DNA from: Shewanella surugensis
GTDB lineage: Bacteria; Pseudomonadota; Gammaproteobacteria; Enterobacterales; Shewanellaceae
NCBI RefSeq assembly: GCF_023284005.1
Contig: NZ_JAKIKS010000050.1
Span: forward strand, 1 to 38,180
Reading direction: 5' to 3'
DNA length: 38,180 bases
Shown: positions 1-9,060 of the stretch, in pieces
Layout: every line of letters starts with the position of its first letter
Numbering within the stretch: the stretch's first letter is position 1
Made by a program: the position numbers and the translations under genes
Notes under the pieces: model-generated
Told to the model about the DNA's origin: nothing
Database searches by the model: none
What the model saw: the letters and a program-made list of their open reading frames with translations, nothing else

Positions 1-107
1 AGGTTGCTCTCCTGTCTTTTGGTCGAGACTTGAGCCTACCTATACCGCGGTATAGGTGAAACCTATGCGAGTCACCCCGGCAGAGCCGGGGGTTTACCGT
101 TTGTTAA
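1..107. mobile_element. Hairpin-rich DNA abutting a truncated gene; possible insertion-sequence end
   Basis: No complete gene is visible. Two strong foldbacks lie close together: a perfect 20-base palindrome at 38-57 (arms ACCTATACCG / CGGTATAGGT) and a GC-rich hairpin with CCCCGGC at 75-81, loop AGA, and GCCGGGG at 85-91. Immediately after them, at 108, an open frame begins that encodes the middle of a protease propeptide with no start or signal peptide, so something has replaced the 5' end of that gene. Subterminal GC-rich hairpins are typical of IS200/IS605-type elements, and TCAA, a cleavage tetranucleotide known from one member (IS608), occurs at 116-119. No transposase reading frame is inside the window, so the element type is an inference only. 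The hairpins could instead be a terminator or an unrelated repeat. Confidence 0.3.
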
Positions 108-1700
108 TTAGGTGCTCAAATAAAAGTTGATGGTAATTGTTTTTTTTCTGCCCGTTTTCCAGATCAGACATTAGCGCAAGTTAAAACATTACTGAATAAT
201 ACCAACATTCGTTTAATCGAAGTCGATCAACCAAGATATCCGTTAAATATAATAAGCACAAATCTTAGCACAACGAGTGAAAGCAATACCCGTTATCAGG
301 ATGACAGTGGCGATCCTATGGTCACTCAAGTCACACCGTACGCCATCTATCAATCTCAAGCTGATCAAGTGGACTTTAACACAAATACAGATATAAAAGT
401 TTGTATCATTGATTCAGGCCTTGATGCTTCAGCCACTGATTTTGACTGGAATAATATCACAGGAGACAATGACTCAGGCACCGGAAACTGGAATGAAAGC
501 GGCGGCTCACATGGAACTCATGTTTCTGGCACTGTTGCCGCTGCAAACAATGATTATGGTGTCATCGGTATGGCACCTGGAGTTAGTTTACACATCATTA
601 AAGTCTTTAATGAAGATGGATGGGGATACTCATCAGATTTAGCCAGCGCAGTACAACTTTGTCAGGAGGCGGATGCCAATATTATCAACATGAGCTTAGG
701 TGGCGACAGTGCCAGTAGTACCGAAGAAGAAGTATTTCAATCATTTGAACAGGCCGGTGGACTCTCTGTTGCAGCGGCTGGCAACGATGGTAATGCTACG
801 CGATCTTACCCTGCAGGATACGAGTCTGTCATGATGATAGGCGCGATTGATAATAATAATAATATTGCAGACTTCTCTCAATATCCACGATGCTCGACAG
901 GTTATTTTAGTAACGAGCAAGAAAACAACCGTGTTTGTGTCGAAGTTGTTACAGGCGGAGTCGAAACATTATCCACATATCCAGAAGGAGAAGCCCGAGC
1001 TTCTTCCTTAAGTGCTGATAATATCAGCTATGACAGCAGTGCAATGGAAAACCTGGGGACTGTAACTGATACAGAAGGTTACTATATGGGTACAGCTGAA
1101 AATCAGGATTCTGCTGCCAACGGTAAAGTATGTCTCATTGACAGAGGTAATAACTCCTTCTATGAAAAAGTCGCTAATTGTGAAAATTCTGGCGGCATGG
1201 CCGCTGTTATTATCAATAATGAATCAGGCGTTTTAAGCGGGACACTAGGATCCGATAACGATACCAGTATTCCTGCTGCTGGGGCTGATTATGATGACAG
1301 AGAAGCATTATTAGATGCATCAAGTTTCAGTATTAGTGTTAATTCAAGTGATTATGGTTACATGAGTGGAACATCGATGGCCACACCCGCAGTATCTGGC
1401 GTTGCAGCTCTAATTTGGTCAAACTACACTCAATGTTCAGGAGAAGAAATTCGTAACGCATTAACCCAAACGGCTTTTCATCCCGAATCTGACTCATCTA
1501 AACATGATGTCTATTATGGATATGGCATAGTAAAAGCAAAAGATGCAGATAATTATTTAATTGAAAATGTTTGTACAGGGGATACCCCTGAATATTCAGA
1601 TAGTACCTCTACAAATGCAGATGATAGTGGAGGCAGTTTTTCGTACTTACTCAGTTTTGCAATGCTACTACTCTTCATTCGAAAAAGGTTTAAAATATAA
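108..1700 (+). pseudogene. 5'-truncated subtilisin-like (S8) secreted serine protease with GlyGly-CTERM tail
   Basis: Secreted peptidase of the subtilase family, probably no longer exported. Numbering from the first ATG (318): catalytic Asp32 in CIIDSGLD, His65 in SHGTHVSGT, oxyanion Asn155 in AAGNDGN and Ser353 in SGTSMATP, with a PA-like insert at about 205-335 before the Ser. The C-terminus has the GlyGly-CTERM pattern: SGGS at 437-440, a hydrophobic stretch, then RKRFK, the tail class handled by rhombosortase. The frame stays open upstream of ATG 318 back to a stop at 105-107, and the extra 70 codons read like a propeptide (for example RLIEVDQPRYPL). ATG 318 is therefore internal; the signal peptide and early propeptide are missing. 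There is no good ribosome binding site before it. Catalytic residues are intact, so the truncation may be recent. Confidence 0.75.
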
Positions 1701-2019
1701 ACAAAAAATAACAGGGTAAAATCTAATCAGTTTATTCTAACTGGGGTTATTAACTTTAACATAGCAAAACTTTTATTTTGCAACAGTTTTTGATAACGAT
1801 TTATCCTGTTTATGTACTGTATGTCCTTTACGTCAATAAAAAACATACTGAACAATTATGATCTCTAATCATACATGATAACAATCTGAAGAAGTCAATG
1901 TACACTAAGATATACTCATTAAAATAACTAACCATTTCGCTATTTACAACTCAACTCAACCATCCTTAGCAGTCTCGCATTTTTCAGCTAATAAACTATA
2001 TGCTAACCTGTTGTAAAAT
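1701..2019. other. Intergenic, AT-rich; weak terminator-like hairpin
   Basis: No gene seen. It lies between two damaged convergent genes. A short inverted repeat, GCAAAA at 1764-1769 and TTTTGC at 1776-1781, is followed shortly by a T run (1787-1791) and could terminate the protease transcript. Otherwise AT-rich with many stops in all frames. Confidence 0.4.
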
Positions 2020-2766
2020 TCATAAGTCTGGCAAAAATGCTTTCATGACTTTTTGCTGTTGCAAACATCCATCTTTATCCTGTTGTATTTTTAACATACA
2101 AAAATCTTCAGCCCACTGCGATGTCCGCATACGGATGGGCGGTTTATCCATCGCAATGTAAAACCACTTGCGCCACCTCCTGACTGGTTTGATAAACCCC
2201 CTCACTGTTGCGGCTCTGCGCGCCTTGAATATATTGCTCTAAAATCGGCTTATACTCATCATCAACCATACCGCCAGAAGCTTGAAACTGACTAAGGGCA
2301 TTATTGGCAAATTCACTGCGGATCCCACCAAGCCTCCCACAGAAGAAATATTAATAATATGGCCAGCTCTTGCTTCGCGCATGGAGGGTAACACCGCTTT
2401 GGTACACCGAATAACGCCCATTAGATTCACATCCAATGCCCACTTAATTTCATCTTCATTGGCTTGCTCAGTCGTACGAATGAAACCCGCGCCCGCATTA
2501 TTCACCCAAATATCAATTCTTCCCGTTTCCTTCTGGATGTCATCGATACAGGCATTAACACTATCTGATCCTCGCACATCAAGCTGTTTGACTATTAATT
2601 CAACGTCGATTTCAACGCCCTGTTTATGTGCTTCATCCAATAATGCTTGGCGCTTATCAAAATTTCTCATGGTCGCAAAGGTTTTTATGCCTTGTTTCGC
2701 TAACATAATGGATAAGTGAAGCCCTAAGCCTGACGATGCCCCTGTGACGACTGCTACTTTCGACAT
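2020..2766 (-). pseudogene. Short-chain dehydrogenase/reductase (SDR), broken by an internal deletion and a second frameshift
   Basis: Remnant of an NAD(P)-dependent classical SDR oxidoreductase. The start is set by ATG 2764-2766 (MSKVAVVTGASSG), with GAGGA 7-8 bases upstream; an upstream ATG at 2790 has no such site. The Rossmann TGASSGLG motif, the NNAG motif and the ISSVGGL strand are present. Just after VGGL the frame jumps: the other frame continues with GGIRSEFANNALSQFQ, normally found about 40 residues later in this family. The missing part includes the catalytic YxxxK, so the product cannot be an active SDR. A second small shift occurs near 2150-2160, after QEVAQVVLHC, where the frame must change to reach MDKPPIRMRTSQWAEDF and the natural C-terminus ending at 2020. 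Substrate unknown. Confidence 0.85.
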
Positions 2767-3071
2767 TTTCTTTTCCTCGTTCATAGCCAAACCAGATTAA
2801 GATGCCACCTAGCTTGGGGATCTATCCCCTCAAATAACCTAAAACAGGCCTTTGAGTGACCCCATATTAATGAGTATAAGGTACAAGTTTTCGTCTCACA
2901 GTACGATATAAAATTGTTAATATTCAACATAAAACATTTTTATTTCCTAACCTTGCACAAGTCTCAATCACTACTTACCCTTAAATCATCCCTCAATCAA
3001 CTTTCAAATATTCAAGCGATGAGGCTCTTGGCACATGAATCGATCCAGCTCGTTGACGATGAGGGCAAAAA
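2767..3071. other. Divergent intergenic region upstream of the ABC importer
   Basis: Lies between the broken SDR (minus strand) and the importer operon (plus strand), so it should hold promoters for both. No operator or promoter hexamers stand out clearly enough to mark. The only long open frame in it overlaps the ATPase gene in another frame and has no family resemblance. Confidence 0.4.
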
Positions 3072-4184
3072 ATGGCAAATGAAAACGTATTTTTACAATT
3101 CAACGCGATTAAAAAAAGTTACGATCATAAGCAACTGGTCGTAAAAGATTTTAATTTGAGTGTTGCTGCAGGTGAATTTGTCACCTTACTGGGACCCTCT
3201 GGCTCAGGAAAAACCTCGGTGTTGATGCTCGTGGCCGGATTTGAAGGCGTCACCAGCGGTGATATTTTAATTAATGGCGTATCCATTAAATGTTTAGCTC
3301 CGCATCAACGTAATATTGGCATGGTTTTTCAAAATTATGCACTTTTTCCCCATATGACCGTTTCGCAAAACCTTGCCTATCCTTTGAAAGTCAGAAAATG
3401 GCCAAAGAAACGCATTCAATCTCAAATCAACACCTTTCTTGAAATGATTGAATTGACTGCTTTTGCTAAGCGTTATCCTAGCCAACTCTCGGGTGGTCAA
3501 AAACAACGCGTCGCTTTGGCCAGAGCGCTTATTTTTGAACCCAGTCTGGTGCTGATGGATGAACCCTTAGGCGCACTCGATAAGAAACTCCGCGAACAAA
3601 TGCAATTTGAAATCACTCGGCTGCATAAGCAACTCCAATTTACTGTGCTTTATGTCACTCACGATCAAGAAGAAGCCTTAACCATGTCCGATCGCATCGC
3701 CGTATTTAGCGAAGGCATTGTACAACAATGTGCCAAACCCTATATTTTATATGAACACCCTGATAATGCTTTTGTTGCTGACTTTATAGGGGAAAACAAT
3801 ATGATAAAAGGCATTTGCCACCATCAACATGAGCAACATGCCGATATCGGTATTCTTCAAAACGAACGTATTCATGCACAAACTACAGCACGACTCAAGC
3901 CCAATCAAGCCTGTGTTATCTCCATTCGCCCCGAAAAAATCAGTATTAAACGCCTTATTGAAGCAACGCCAGAATCAATCCACCACTCACTCACCGCCAC
4001 TTTTTATATTAAACATTATGTGGGCGGCTATATCCGATATTATTTTCAACTCTCCGATGGCAGTACTATTATGGTGAAAAGCCTCAATGTTCATCACCCT
4101 CTTCAGTTGGAACCACAAGAAAAAGTCCAATTAATCTGGTCTATCGATCATGCTCATGCTTTTATCATCGACTCAACAACATGA
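3072..4184 (+). CDS. ABC importer ATPase, polyamine/opine (PotA-like) family
   Basis: Cytoplasmic ATPase that energises the importer encoded by the next three genes. Walker A GPSGSGKT is at residues 41-48, Q-loop Gln86, signature LSGGQ 138-142, Walker B LVLMDEP 158-164 and the switch His196 in YVTHDQEE. The C-terminal 100 residues form the TOBE-like regulatory domain of the CUT2/PotA/FbpC group. At 370 residues it has the usual PotA length. ATG 3072 has GAGGG six bases upstream. It is followed by a 159-base gap holding a 7-base inverted repeat (AGTTATC 4208-4214, GATAACT 4228-4234) before the binding-protein gene. The family and operon order fit spermidine/putrescine transport (PotABCD or YdcSTUV-like), but the substrate cannot be fixed from sequence. 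Confidence 0.9.
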   Translation: MANENVFLQFNAIKKSYDHKQLVVKDFNLSVAAGEFVTLLGPSGSGKTSVLMLVAGFEGVTSGDILINGVSIKCLAPHQRNIGMVFQNYALFPHMTVSQNLAYPLKVRKWPKKRIQSQINTFLEMIELTAFAKRYPSQLSGGQKQRVALARALIFEPSLVLMDEPLGALDKKLREQMQFEITRLHKQLQFTVLYVTHDQEEALTMSDRIAVFSEGIVQQCAKPYILYEHPDNAFVADFIGENNMIKGICHHQHEQHADIGILQNERIHAQTTARLKPNQACVISIRPEKISIKRLIEATPESIHHSLTATFYIKHYVGGYIRYYFQLSDGSTIMVKSLNVHHPLQLEPQEKVQLIWSIDHAHAFIIDSTT

Positions 4185-4343
4185 CTATGATGATGAAAGT
4201 AATGATAAGTTATCAAATAATGCCACTGATAACTCACGACGTCATAGCCAAGAGTTAATGAAAAATCAACCAAGAGCATCGTTATGAGAAAACTCGACTA
4301 CACTCGATAATATATTCTTCAATACCTAACAGATGGAGCCATT

Positions 4344-5417
4344 ATGCGTCATTCTCTTTTCCTATCGATCTTGTTCTTATTCAGTTCTCTGATTGGCATT
4401 GGCACACCCACATTGGCTGAGGAATCATCCTTAACCGTCGTGTCTTTTGGTGGGGCTTATGGGGCTGCACAAAAAAAGCATATGATTGACCCTTACATGA
4501 AAAAGACCAATACCACGATCCTATTTGATGACTACTCTGGTGGCGTTGCTGAAATGAAAGCCCAAGTCGAAGCCAACAACGTATTATGGGATGTCGTTGA
4601 TATTGAAGCTATTGATTTAGAACGTGCCTGCAGCGAAGGGTTACTTGAAGTCATTCCTGATAGCATTTTATCTAAAGGCAGTGATGGTGTGTCTGCCAAG
4701 AAAGATTTCTTACCTCAAGCCTTAGCCAATGAATGCGGAATAGGCCTCATGGTATGGGCCAATATTTTTGCGTTTAGTGAAAAAACCATCGGTAAAACCT
4801 ATCCAACCACAATTGCAGATGTGTTTGATACCAAAAAAATCCCTGGTAAACGCGCTTTTAGAAAACGCCCTCAAGTGAATTTAGAGTGGGCCTTACTCGC
4901 CGATGGCGTCCCTAAAGAAAAACTCTATGCCACCCTCGCAACCGCCAAAGGTCAACAAAGAGCCTTTGCAAAACTCGATACCATCAAAAAAGATATTGTT
5001 TGGTTTGATAGTTGGTCTCAAGCTCCCCAACTGCTCAATGATGGCGGCGCCGTTATCGTTCAATCGGCCAATGGCCGCATTTATGATGCCATAGCAAAAG
5101 ATAAAAAGCCTTTTCAAATCGTCTGGGACGGTAATCTTTATGATCTTGATGTATGGGCCATTGTCAAAGGCACCCAGCATAAACAAGCCGCATTAGACTT
5201 TATTACTTTTGCAACGGGCTCAAAACCCTTAGCCGGAATGGCAGATATCGCTTACGGGCCCACAAGAAAATCGTCGATGGCCTATGTATCACCCAATGTG
5301 CTCCCCTTTCTTCCCAGCTCAAACATGGCACAAGGATCACAAGCCGACTCCCTGTTTTGGAGTGATTATGGTGAATCATTAGGAGAGAAGTTTAATGAAT
5401 GGCTGTTAAAACAATGA
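4344..5417 (+). CDS. Periplasmic substrate-binding protein of the polyamine-type ABC importer
   Basis: Captures the substrate in the periplasm and delivers it to the two permeases encoded downstream. A signal peptide is clear: a hydrophobic core at residues 4-20, then TPTLA with probable cleavage after Ala25. The mature part begins with SLTVVSFGGAYGAAQ and continues with KAQVEANNVLWDVVDIEA, typical of the extracellular solute-binding family that includes PotD/PotF and YdcS. Length 357 residues is normal. ATG 4344 follows GGAG at 4334-4337. The stop is 31 bases before the first permease, so co-transcription is likely. Whether it binds putrescine, spermidine or another cationic or organic solute is not decided by what can be seen. 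Confidence 0.85.
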   Translation: MRHSLFLSILFLFSSLIGIGTPTLAEESSLTVVSFGGAYGAAQKKHMIDPYMKKTNTTILFDDYSGGVAEMKAQVEANNVLWDVVDIEAIDLERACSEGLLEVIPDSILSKGSDGVSAKKDFLPQALANECGIGLMVWANIFAFSEKTIGKTYPTTIADVFDTKKIPGKRAFRKRPQVNLEWALLADGVPKEKLYATLATAKGQQRAFAKLDTIKKDIVWFDSWSQAPQLLNDGGAVIVQSANGRIYDAIAKDKKPFQIVWDGNLYDLDVWAIVKGTQHKQAALDFITFATGSKPLAGMADIAYGPTRKSSMAYVSPNVLPFLPSSNMAQGSQADSLFWSDYGESLGEKFNEWLLKQ

Positions 5418-5448
5418 TGAGGATCATCGGCTGAAAATCGAATAAAAA

Positions 5449-6687
5449 ATGAAAAGATCAACTCTTTCAAGCGATGAAAAAGCAGCCGCTCGCGCCGAGC
5501 TTCGCCACCATCAATGGCTGGCTTTTTCACTGGTGCTGCCATTACTGTGCTTTTTACTTTTTAGCTTCATCGCCCCCATTTCAACATTACTGCTTCGCAG
5601 TGTTTATCATCCCAATGTTCAACAACTCATCCCCCATACTATCGCTTTACTCAATGAATGGGATGGTCATGACCTGCCCAATAATAATCTTATGATCCAA
5701 ATGGCTATAGAATTAAAAAAACTAGCAAAACAAAGAGAAGCCGGAGAACTCGCACAAGAAATTAACCGAAATTTGGCGGGAAGTGCCTCACAAATAAAAA
5801 TCACGGCTAGACAATTACGACAGATAGACGATGCAATATTAATGCACAAAGGACAAACCTATTTACAAGATGCTCACCCCGCTTGGCGAGACAAAGCCAT
5901 TTGGTTCGCCATTAAAAAAGCGGGTCAAGTGTTTACCGACCAATACTATTTAACCGCACTGGATTTAGAAAAAAATGCCCAAGGAAAAATCCAATCAAGA
6001 CAAGATATTAATCTTTATATCGCGCTTTTTTTAAAAACATTGAAAATGGCCTTTATCGTCACCGGCCTGACCTTAATACTCGGTTACCCTTTAGCCTATT
6101 ACCTCGCCAGCGCTCCCGCACGAACAGCCAATGTACTGTTTATCTTTGTACTATTGCCCTTTTGGACATCTATACTGGTCAGAACCACCGCCTGGATAGC
6201 ATTATTGCAAACCAATGGCGTCATCAATGCTTCATTACTTTGGTTAGATATTATTAAGCAACCCCTGCCCCTTTTATATAATCAATTCTCAACCATTATC
6301 GTCATGACACATATTTTATTACCATTAATGATTTTACCTTTATATGCTGTGATGAAAAGCATCGATCCGTGTTATGTCCGGGCAGCGGGTTCCTTGGGGG
6401 CAAAACCTGTCAGAATTTTTCTCACTGTGTATTTTCCCATGACACTCTCAGGACTCAGTGCAGGCATATTATTAGTCTTCATTTTATTTATTGGCTATTT
6501 TATTACCCCAGCATTAGTCGGAGGAACCGACGGTCAACTGATCTCCAATATTATTGCGTTTCATATGCAAAAATCAAATAACTGGGCATTAGCATCCGCG
6601 TTAGGCGCATTATTACTGCTGTTTATTATTGTGCTTTATTGGCTCTTTGACCGATTAACCGATCCCAACAAACTAAAATTGGTATAA
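5449..6687 (+). CDS. ABC importer permease 1 (PotB-like) with a long periplasmic insert
   Basis: Inner-membrane channel subunit of the importer. The first membrane helix is at about residues 23-50; a hydrophilic stretch of about 135 residues follows (52-188) before the next helices at about 192-222. This loop is rich in Lys, Gln and Ala, possibly helical, and should lie in the periplasm. The remaining core is normal for binding-protein-dependent permeases, with the EAA coupling loop at about 306-335 (DPCYVRAAGSLGAKP), which docks on the ATPase. At 412 residues it is more than 100 longer than E. coli PotB because of the insert. ATG 5449 has only a weak Shine-Dalgarno match, suggesting coupling to the upstream gene. 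Confidence 0.88.
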   Translation: MKRSTLSSDEKAAARAELRHHQWLAFSLVLPLLCFLLFSFIAPISTLLLRSVYHPNVQQLIPHTIALLNEWDGHDLPNNNLMIQMAIELKKLAKQREAGELAQEINRNLAGSASQIKITARQLRQIDDAILMHKGQTYLQDAHPAWRDKAIWFAIKKAGQVFTDQYYLTALDLEKNAQGKIQSRQDINLYIALFLKTLKMAFIVTGLTLILGYPLAYYLASAPARTANVLFIFVLLPFWTSILVRTTAWIALLQTNGVINASLLWLDIIKQPLPLLYNQFSTIIVMTHILLPLMILPLYAVMKSIDPCYVRAAGSLGAKPVRIFLTVYFPMTLSGLSAGILLVFILFIGYFITPALVGGTDGQLISNIIAFHMQKSNNWALASALGALLLLFIIVLYWLFDRLTDPNKLKLV

Positions 6688-6741
6688 GGGCTATCAAATC
6701 CATAATCACAATAATAATCAATATGACAACAGGAATAACTT

Positions 6742-7578
6742 ATGTCTTCCTTTCCGTCTTACTACACAATATCACATAAAATTTCATTTGTTTTGTTGAA
6801 ATTATTTGCCTTTTTAGTGTTATTTTTTTTAATGTTACCTCTACTCATCGTGATCCCACTTTCTTTTAATATTGAACCCTATTTCAGCTTTACTCAAGGT
6901 ATGTTAAAACTGGATCCTAACGCTTATTCTCTTAAGTGGTATCACGCTTTTTTCTCAACTCCTATCTGGTTAACCGCCATCAAAAACAGTCTTTTTATTG
7001 CCACAGCAAGTGCCCTGCTGGCCACCACACTCGGCACCCTTGCGGCATTGGGATTAAGCGCCAACACCATGCCATTCAAGCGTTTCATCATGGCCATTTT
7101 TTTATCGCCCATGATAGTGCCACTGATCATCACCGCAGCGGGTATGTTCTTTTTTTATGCTAAGTTTAATCTTGTAGGTACCTATCTCGGTCTCATTTTA
7201 GCTCACACATCTCTAGGGATCCCCTTTGTCATCATTACCGTGTGTGCCTCTTTAAAAAGCTTTGATCAGAACCTATATAATGCCGCCCGTCTTTGTGGCG
7301 CATCGCCCATCCGAGCCTTTTTTAATATCACTTTCCCGCTGATTAAACCGGGGATTTTATCAGGGGCACTGTTTGCCTTTGTGACCTCTTTAGATGAAAT
7401 TGTATTAGTGCTTTTTTTAGCGGGCCCAGAACAACGTACGATCCCTAGACAAATGTTCTCCGGATTAAGAGAACAAATTAACCCGACTATTTTAGCCGTT
7501 TCAACCCTACTGACCCTCATGACTATTTTACTGTTGATCAGCTTGTCCTTGCTGCGCCGTAATGAAAAAGCACCATAA
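6742..7578 (+). CDS. ABC importer permease 2 (PotC-like)
   Basis: Second inner-membrane subunit, partner of the preceding permease. About six membrane helices are visible, the first at 15-42. The EAA loop is at about 180-208 (NAARLCGASPIRAFFNITFPL), the contact for the ATPase. Length 278 residues is usual for PotC. ATG 6742 has AGGA seven bases upstream. It is the last gene of the importer operon and faces the methyltransferase gene convergently across 264 bases. No damage is seen. Confidence 0.9.
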   Translation: MSSFPSYYTISHKISFVLLKLFAFLVLFFLMLPLLIVIPLSFNIEPYFSFTQGMLKLDPNAYSLKWYHAFFSTPIWLTAIKNSLFIATASALLATTLGTLAALGLSANTMPFKRFIMAIFLSPMIVPLIITAAGMFFFYAKFNLVGTYLGLILAHTSLGIPFVIITVCASLKSFDQNLYNAARLCGASPIRAFFNITFPLIKPGILSGALFAFVTSLDEIVLVLFLAGPEQRTIPRQMFSGLREQINPTILAVSTLLTLMTILLLISLSLLRRNEKAP

Positions 7579-7721
7579 TAAAAACATTGATTATTAACGT
7601 TAAGCCGACACTTACTTTCTATGAACAAAATAAGCATATCGCTATCGATTTAAGGCTGTTATACCCGTGATAGGCATTAGTCTGGGCGGGGATCAAGATA
7701 ATACATCTGAATAGTATAATA

Positions 7722-7748
7722 ATCCCCCCCTACTCAGTAGGTGGGGGT
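7722..7748. terminator. C-rich/G-rich hairpin between convergent genes
   Basis: CCTAC at 7729-7733 and GTAGG at 7737-7741 pair around loop TCA. After one mismatch the stem continues with CCCC (7724-7727) and GGGG (7743-7746). It sits between the 3' ends of the importer operon and the methyltransferase gene, so a bidirectional terminator role is plausible, but there is no T run on either side. It could instead be a remnant of a mobile-element end. Confidence 0.35.
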
Positions 7749-7842
7749 ATTGAAATTGGGGGAATATAATGATTAATTAACGAGGCCTTTAAGAGTAGAC
7801 TCCGTTGAAAATAGACATTAGCAACGAGTTAACCAAGAAAAC

Positions 7843-9060
7843 TTAGACTTCAGCGATACGTTTTAGCTTGGCTAAATAAAAACCATCAAAACCGGTTTCA
7901 GCAGGACTAATTGTCTCATCTTCGATGAACTCAAAATGCACATTCGCCGCTAAAAAAGCATCCACTTGATCGCGGTTTTCTTCAGGTAAAATGGAGCACG
8001 TTGCATAAACCAACATACCGCCAACTTTCACCATCCGACTGTAACTCTGCAAGATATGCTTCTGTAATTCGACTAAAACGGGTAAACGCTCTGCCGCATC
8101 TCGCCATTTTGTATCAGGATTACGTTTTAATACCCCCAAGCCCGAACAAGGCACATCGAGTAATACCCGATCGGCGGTTAATTTAAGTCGCTTAATGGTT
8201 TTACTGCTCGCAATAATCCGAGTTTCAACATTATGCGCACCCGCACGCCTAGCCCTTTGTTTTAAATTATCCAATTTCCATTGCTCGACGTCCATGGCCA
8301 GTAAACGCCCCTTACCTTCCATTTGAGCTGAGATAGATAAGGTTTTGCCTCCTGCCCCTGCACAAGCATCAATCACGCGCATACCGGGCTTGGCATCCAA
8401 TGCCGCCGCAACCAATTGTGAACCGGCATCTTGCTGCTCAAATAAACCGAGCTTAAACGCTTTTGTTCGAAAAAGAGCTGAATCTGATGTGACTTCCAGT
8501 GCCGTCTCTACCCCTGCAACCTGTAACGTCGTCACCTGCTCTTTTGCGAGTGTTTTGATCAATTCATCCGGTGTCGTTTTTAATGTATTTGTGCGTAAAA
8601 AACGTTTCGCCGCTTGATATAATGCGGCCCGCTCTTGCGGCCACTTATCCCCTAATTGCTTAGAGCCTAGCGTGTCTAACCACTCCGGACAACCATCCCA
8701 TAAAACAAGATCCGCTTTCGCTATCTCAATTCGCTTCGCTAAATCCGCCTCATCAATCGACAAAGAATATTGCATCTTAGGTAAAGGAAGTTGATGAAAA
8801 AGGTGCCAAGTATTTAATAACCTTGTCCCTAACCTCGCCACTTCCTCCGATTTCACATCAGACAAATAACAATATAAATTCAAACGTCTTAAGATATCCC
8901 CAACCACTAACGTGATACGTCCTTGCTCTGACGGCTGTAATGTCATACCTGAAAATTGCAAAGAATAAGCACGATCAAGCGGTTTCTTCTGCGTGAGAAC
9001 AAGATCAAGTACATCGATCACCAATTGAGTCGAGCTGGGAGAAAGCGAAGAAGTTAACAT
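7843..9060 (-). CDS. RsmB/NOP-family RNA cytosine-C5 methyltransferase-like protein
   Basis: SAM-dependent RNA m5C methyltransferase of the RsmB/NOP2/Sun family. The SAM-binding motif I is DACAGAGGKT at residues 231-240. Motif IV is LDVPCSGLGVLKRNPDTKWR at 301-320 with the release Cys305. Motif VI is YATCSILPEEN at 352-362 with catalytic Cys355. The N-terminal 150 residues hold the family's helical RNA-binding part but do not look like the NusB-like domain of true RsmB, so this is a paralogue and its RNA target is unknown. Length 405. The start ATG at 9060 lacks a strong ribosome binding site. It stands alone, convergent with the importer operon. Confidence 0.85.
   Translation of the reverse strand: MLTSSLSPSSTQLVIDVLDLVLTQKKPLDRAYSLQFSGMTLQPSEQGRITLVVGDILRRLNLYCYLSDVKSEEVARLGTRLLNTWHLFHQLPLPKMQYSLSIDEADLAKRIEIAKADLVLWDGCPEWLDTLGSKQLGDKWPQERAALYQAAKRFLRTNTLKTTPDELIKTLAKEQVTTLQVAGVETALEVTSDSALFRTKAFKLGLFEQQDAGSQLVAAALDAKPGMRVIDACAGAGGKTLSISAQMEGKGRLLAMDVEQWKLDNLKQRARRAGAHNVETRIIASSKTIKRLKLTADRVLLDVPCSGLGVLKRNPDTKWRDAAERLPVLVELQKHILQSYSRMVKVGGMLVYATCSILPEENRDQVDAFLAANVHFEFIEDETISPAETGFDGFYLAKLKRIAEV

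Noticed and set aside
2914..3144. 76-codon frame upstream of the importer ATPase
   Set aside because: It overlaps the well-supported ATPase gene in another frame and has no ribosome binding site or family.
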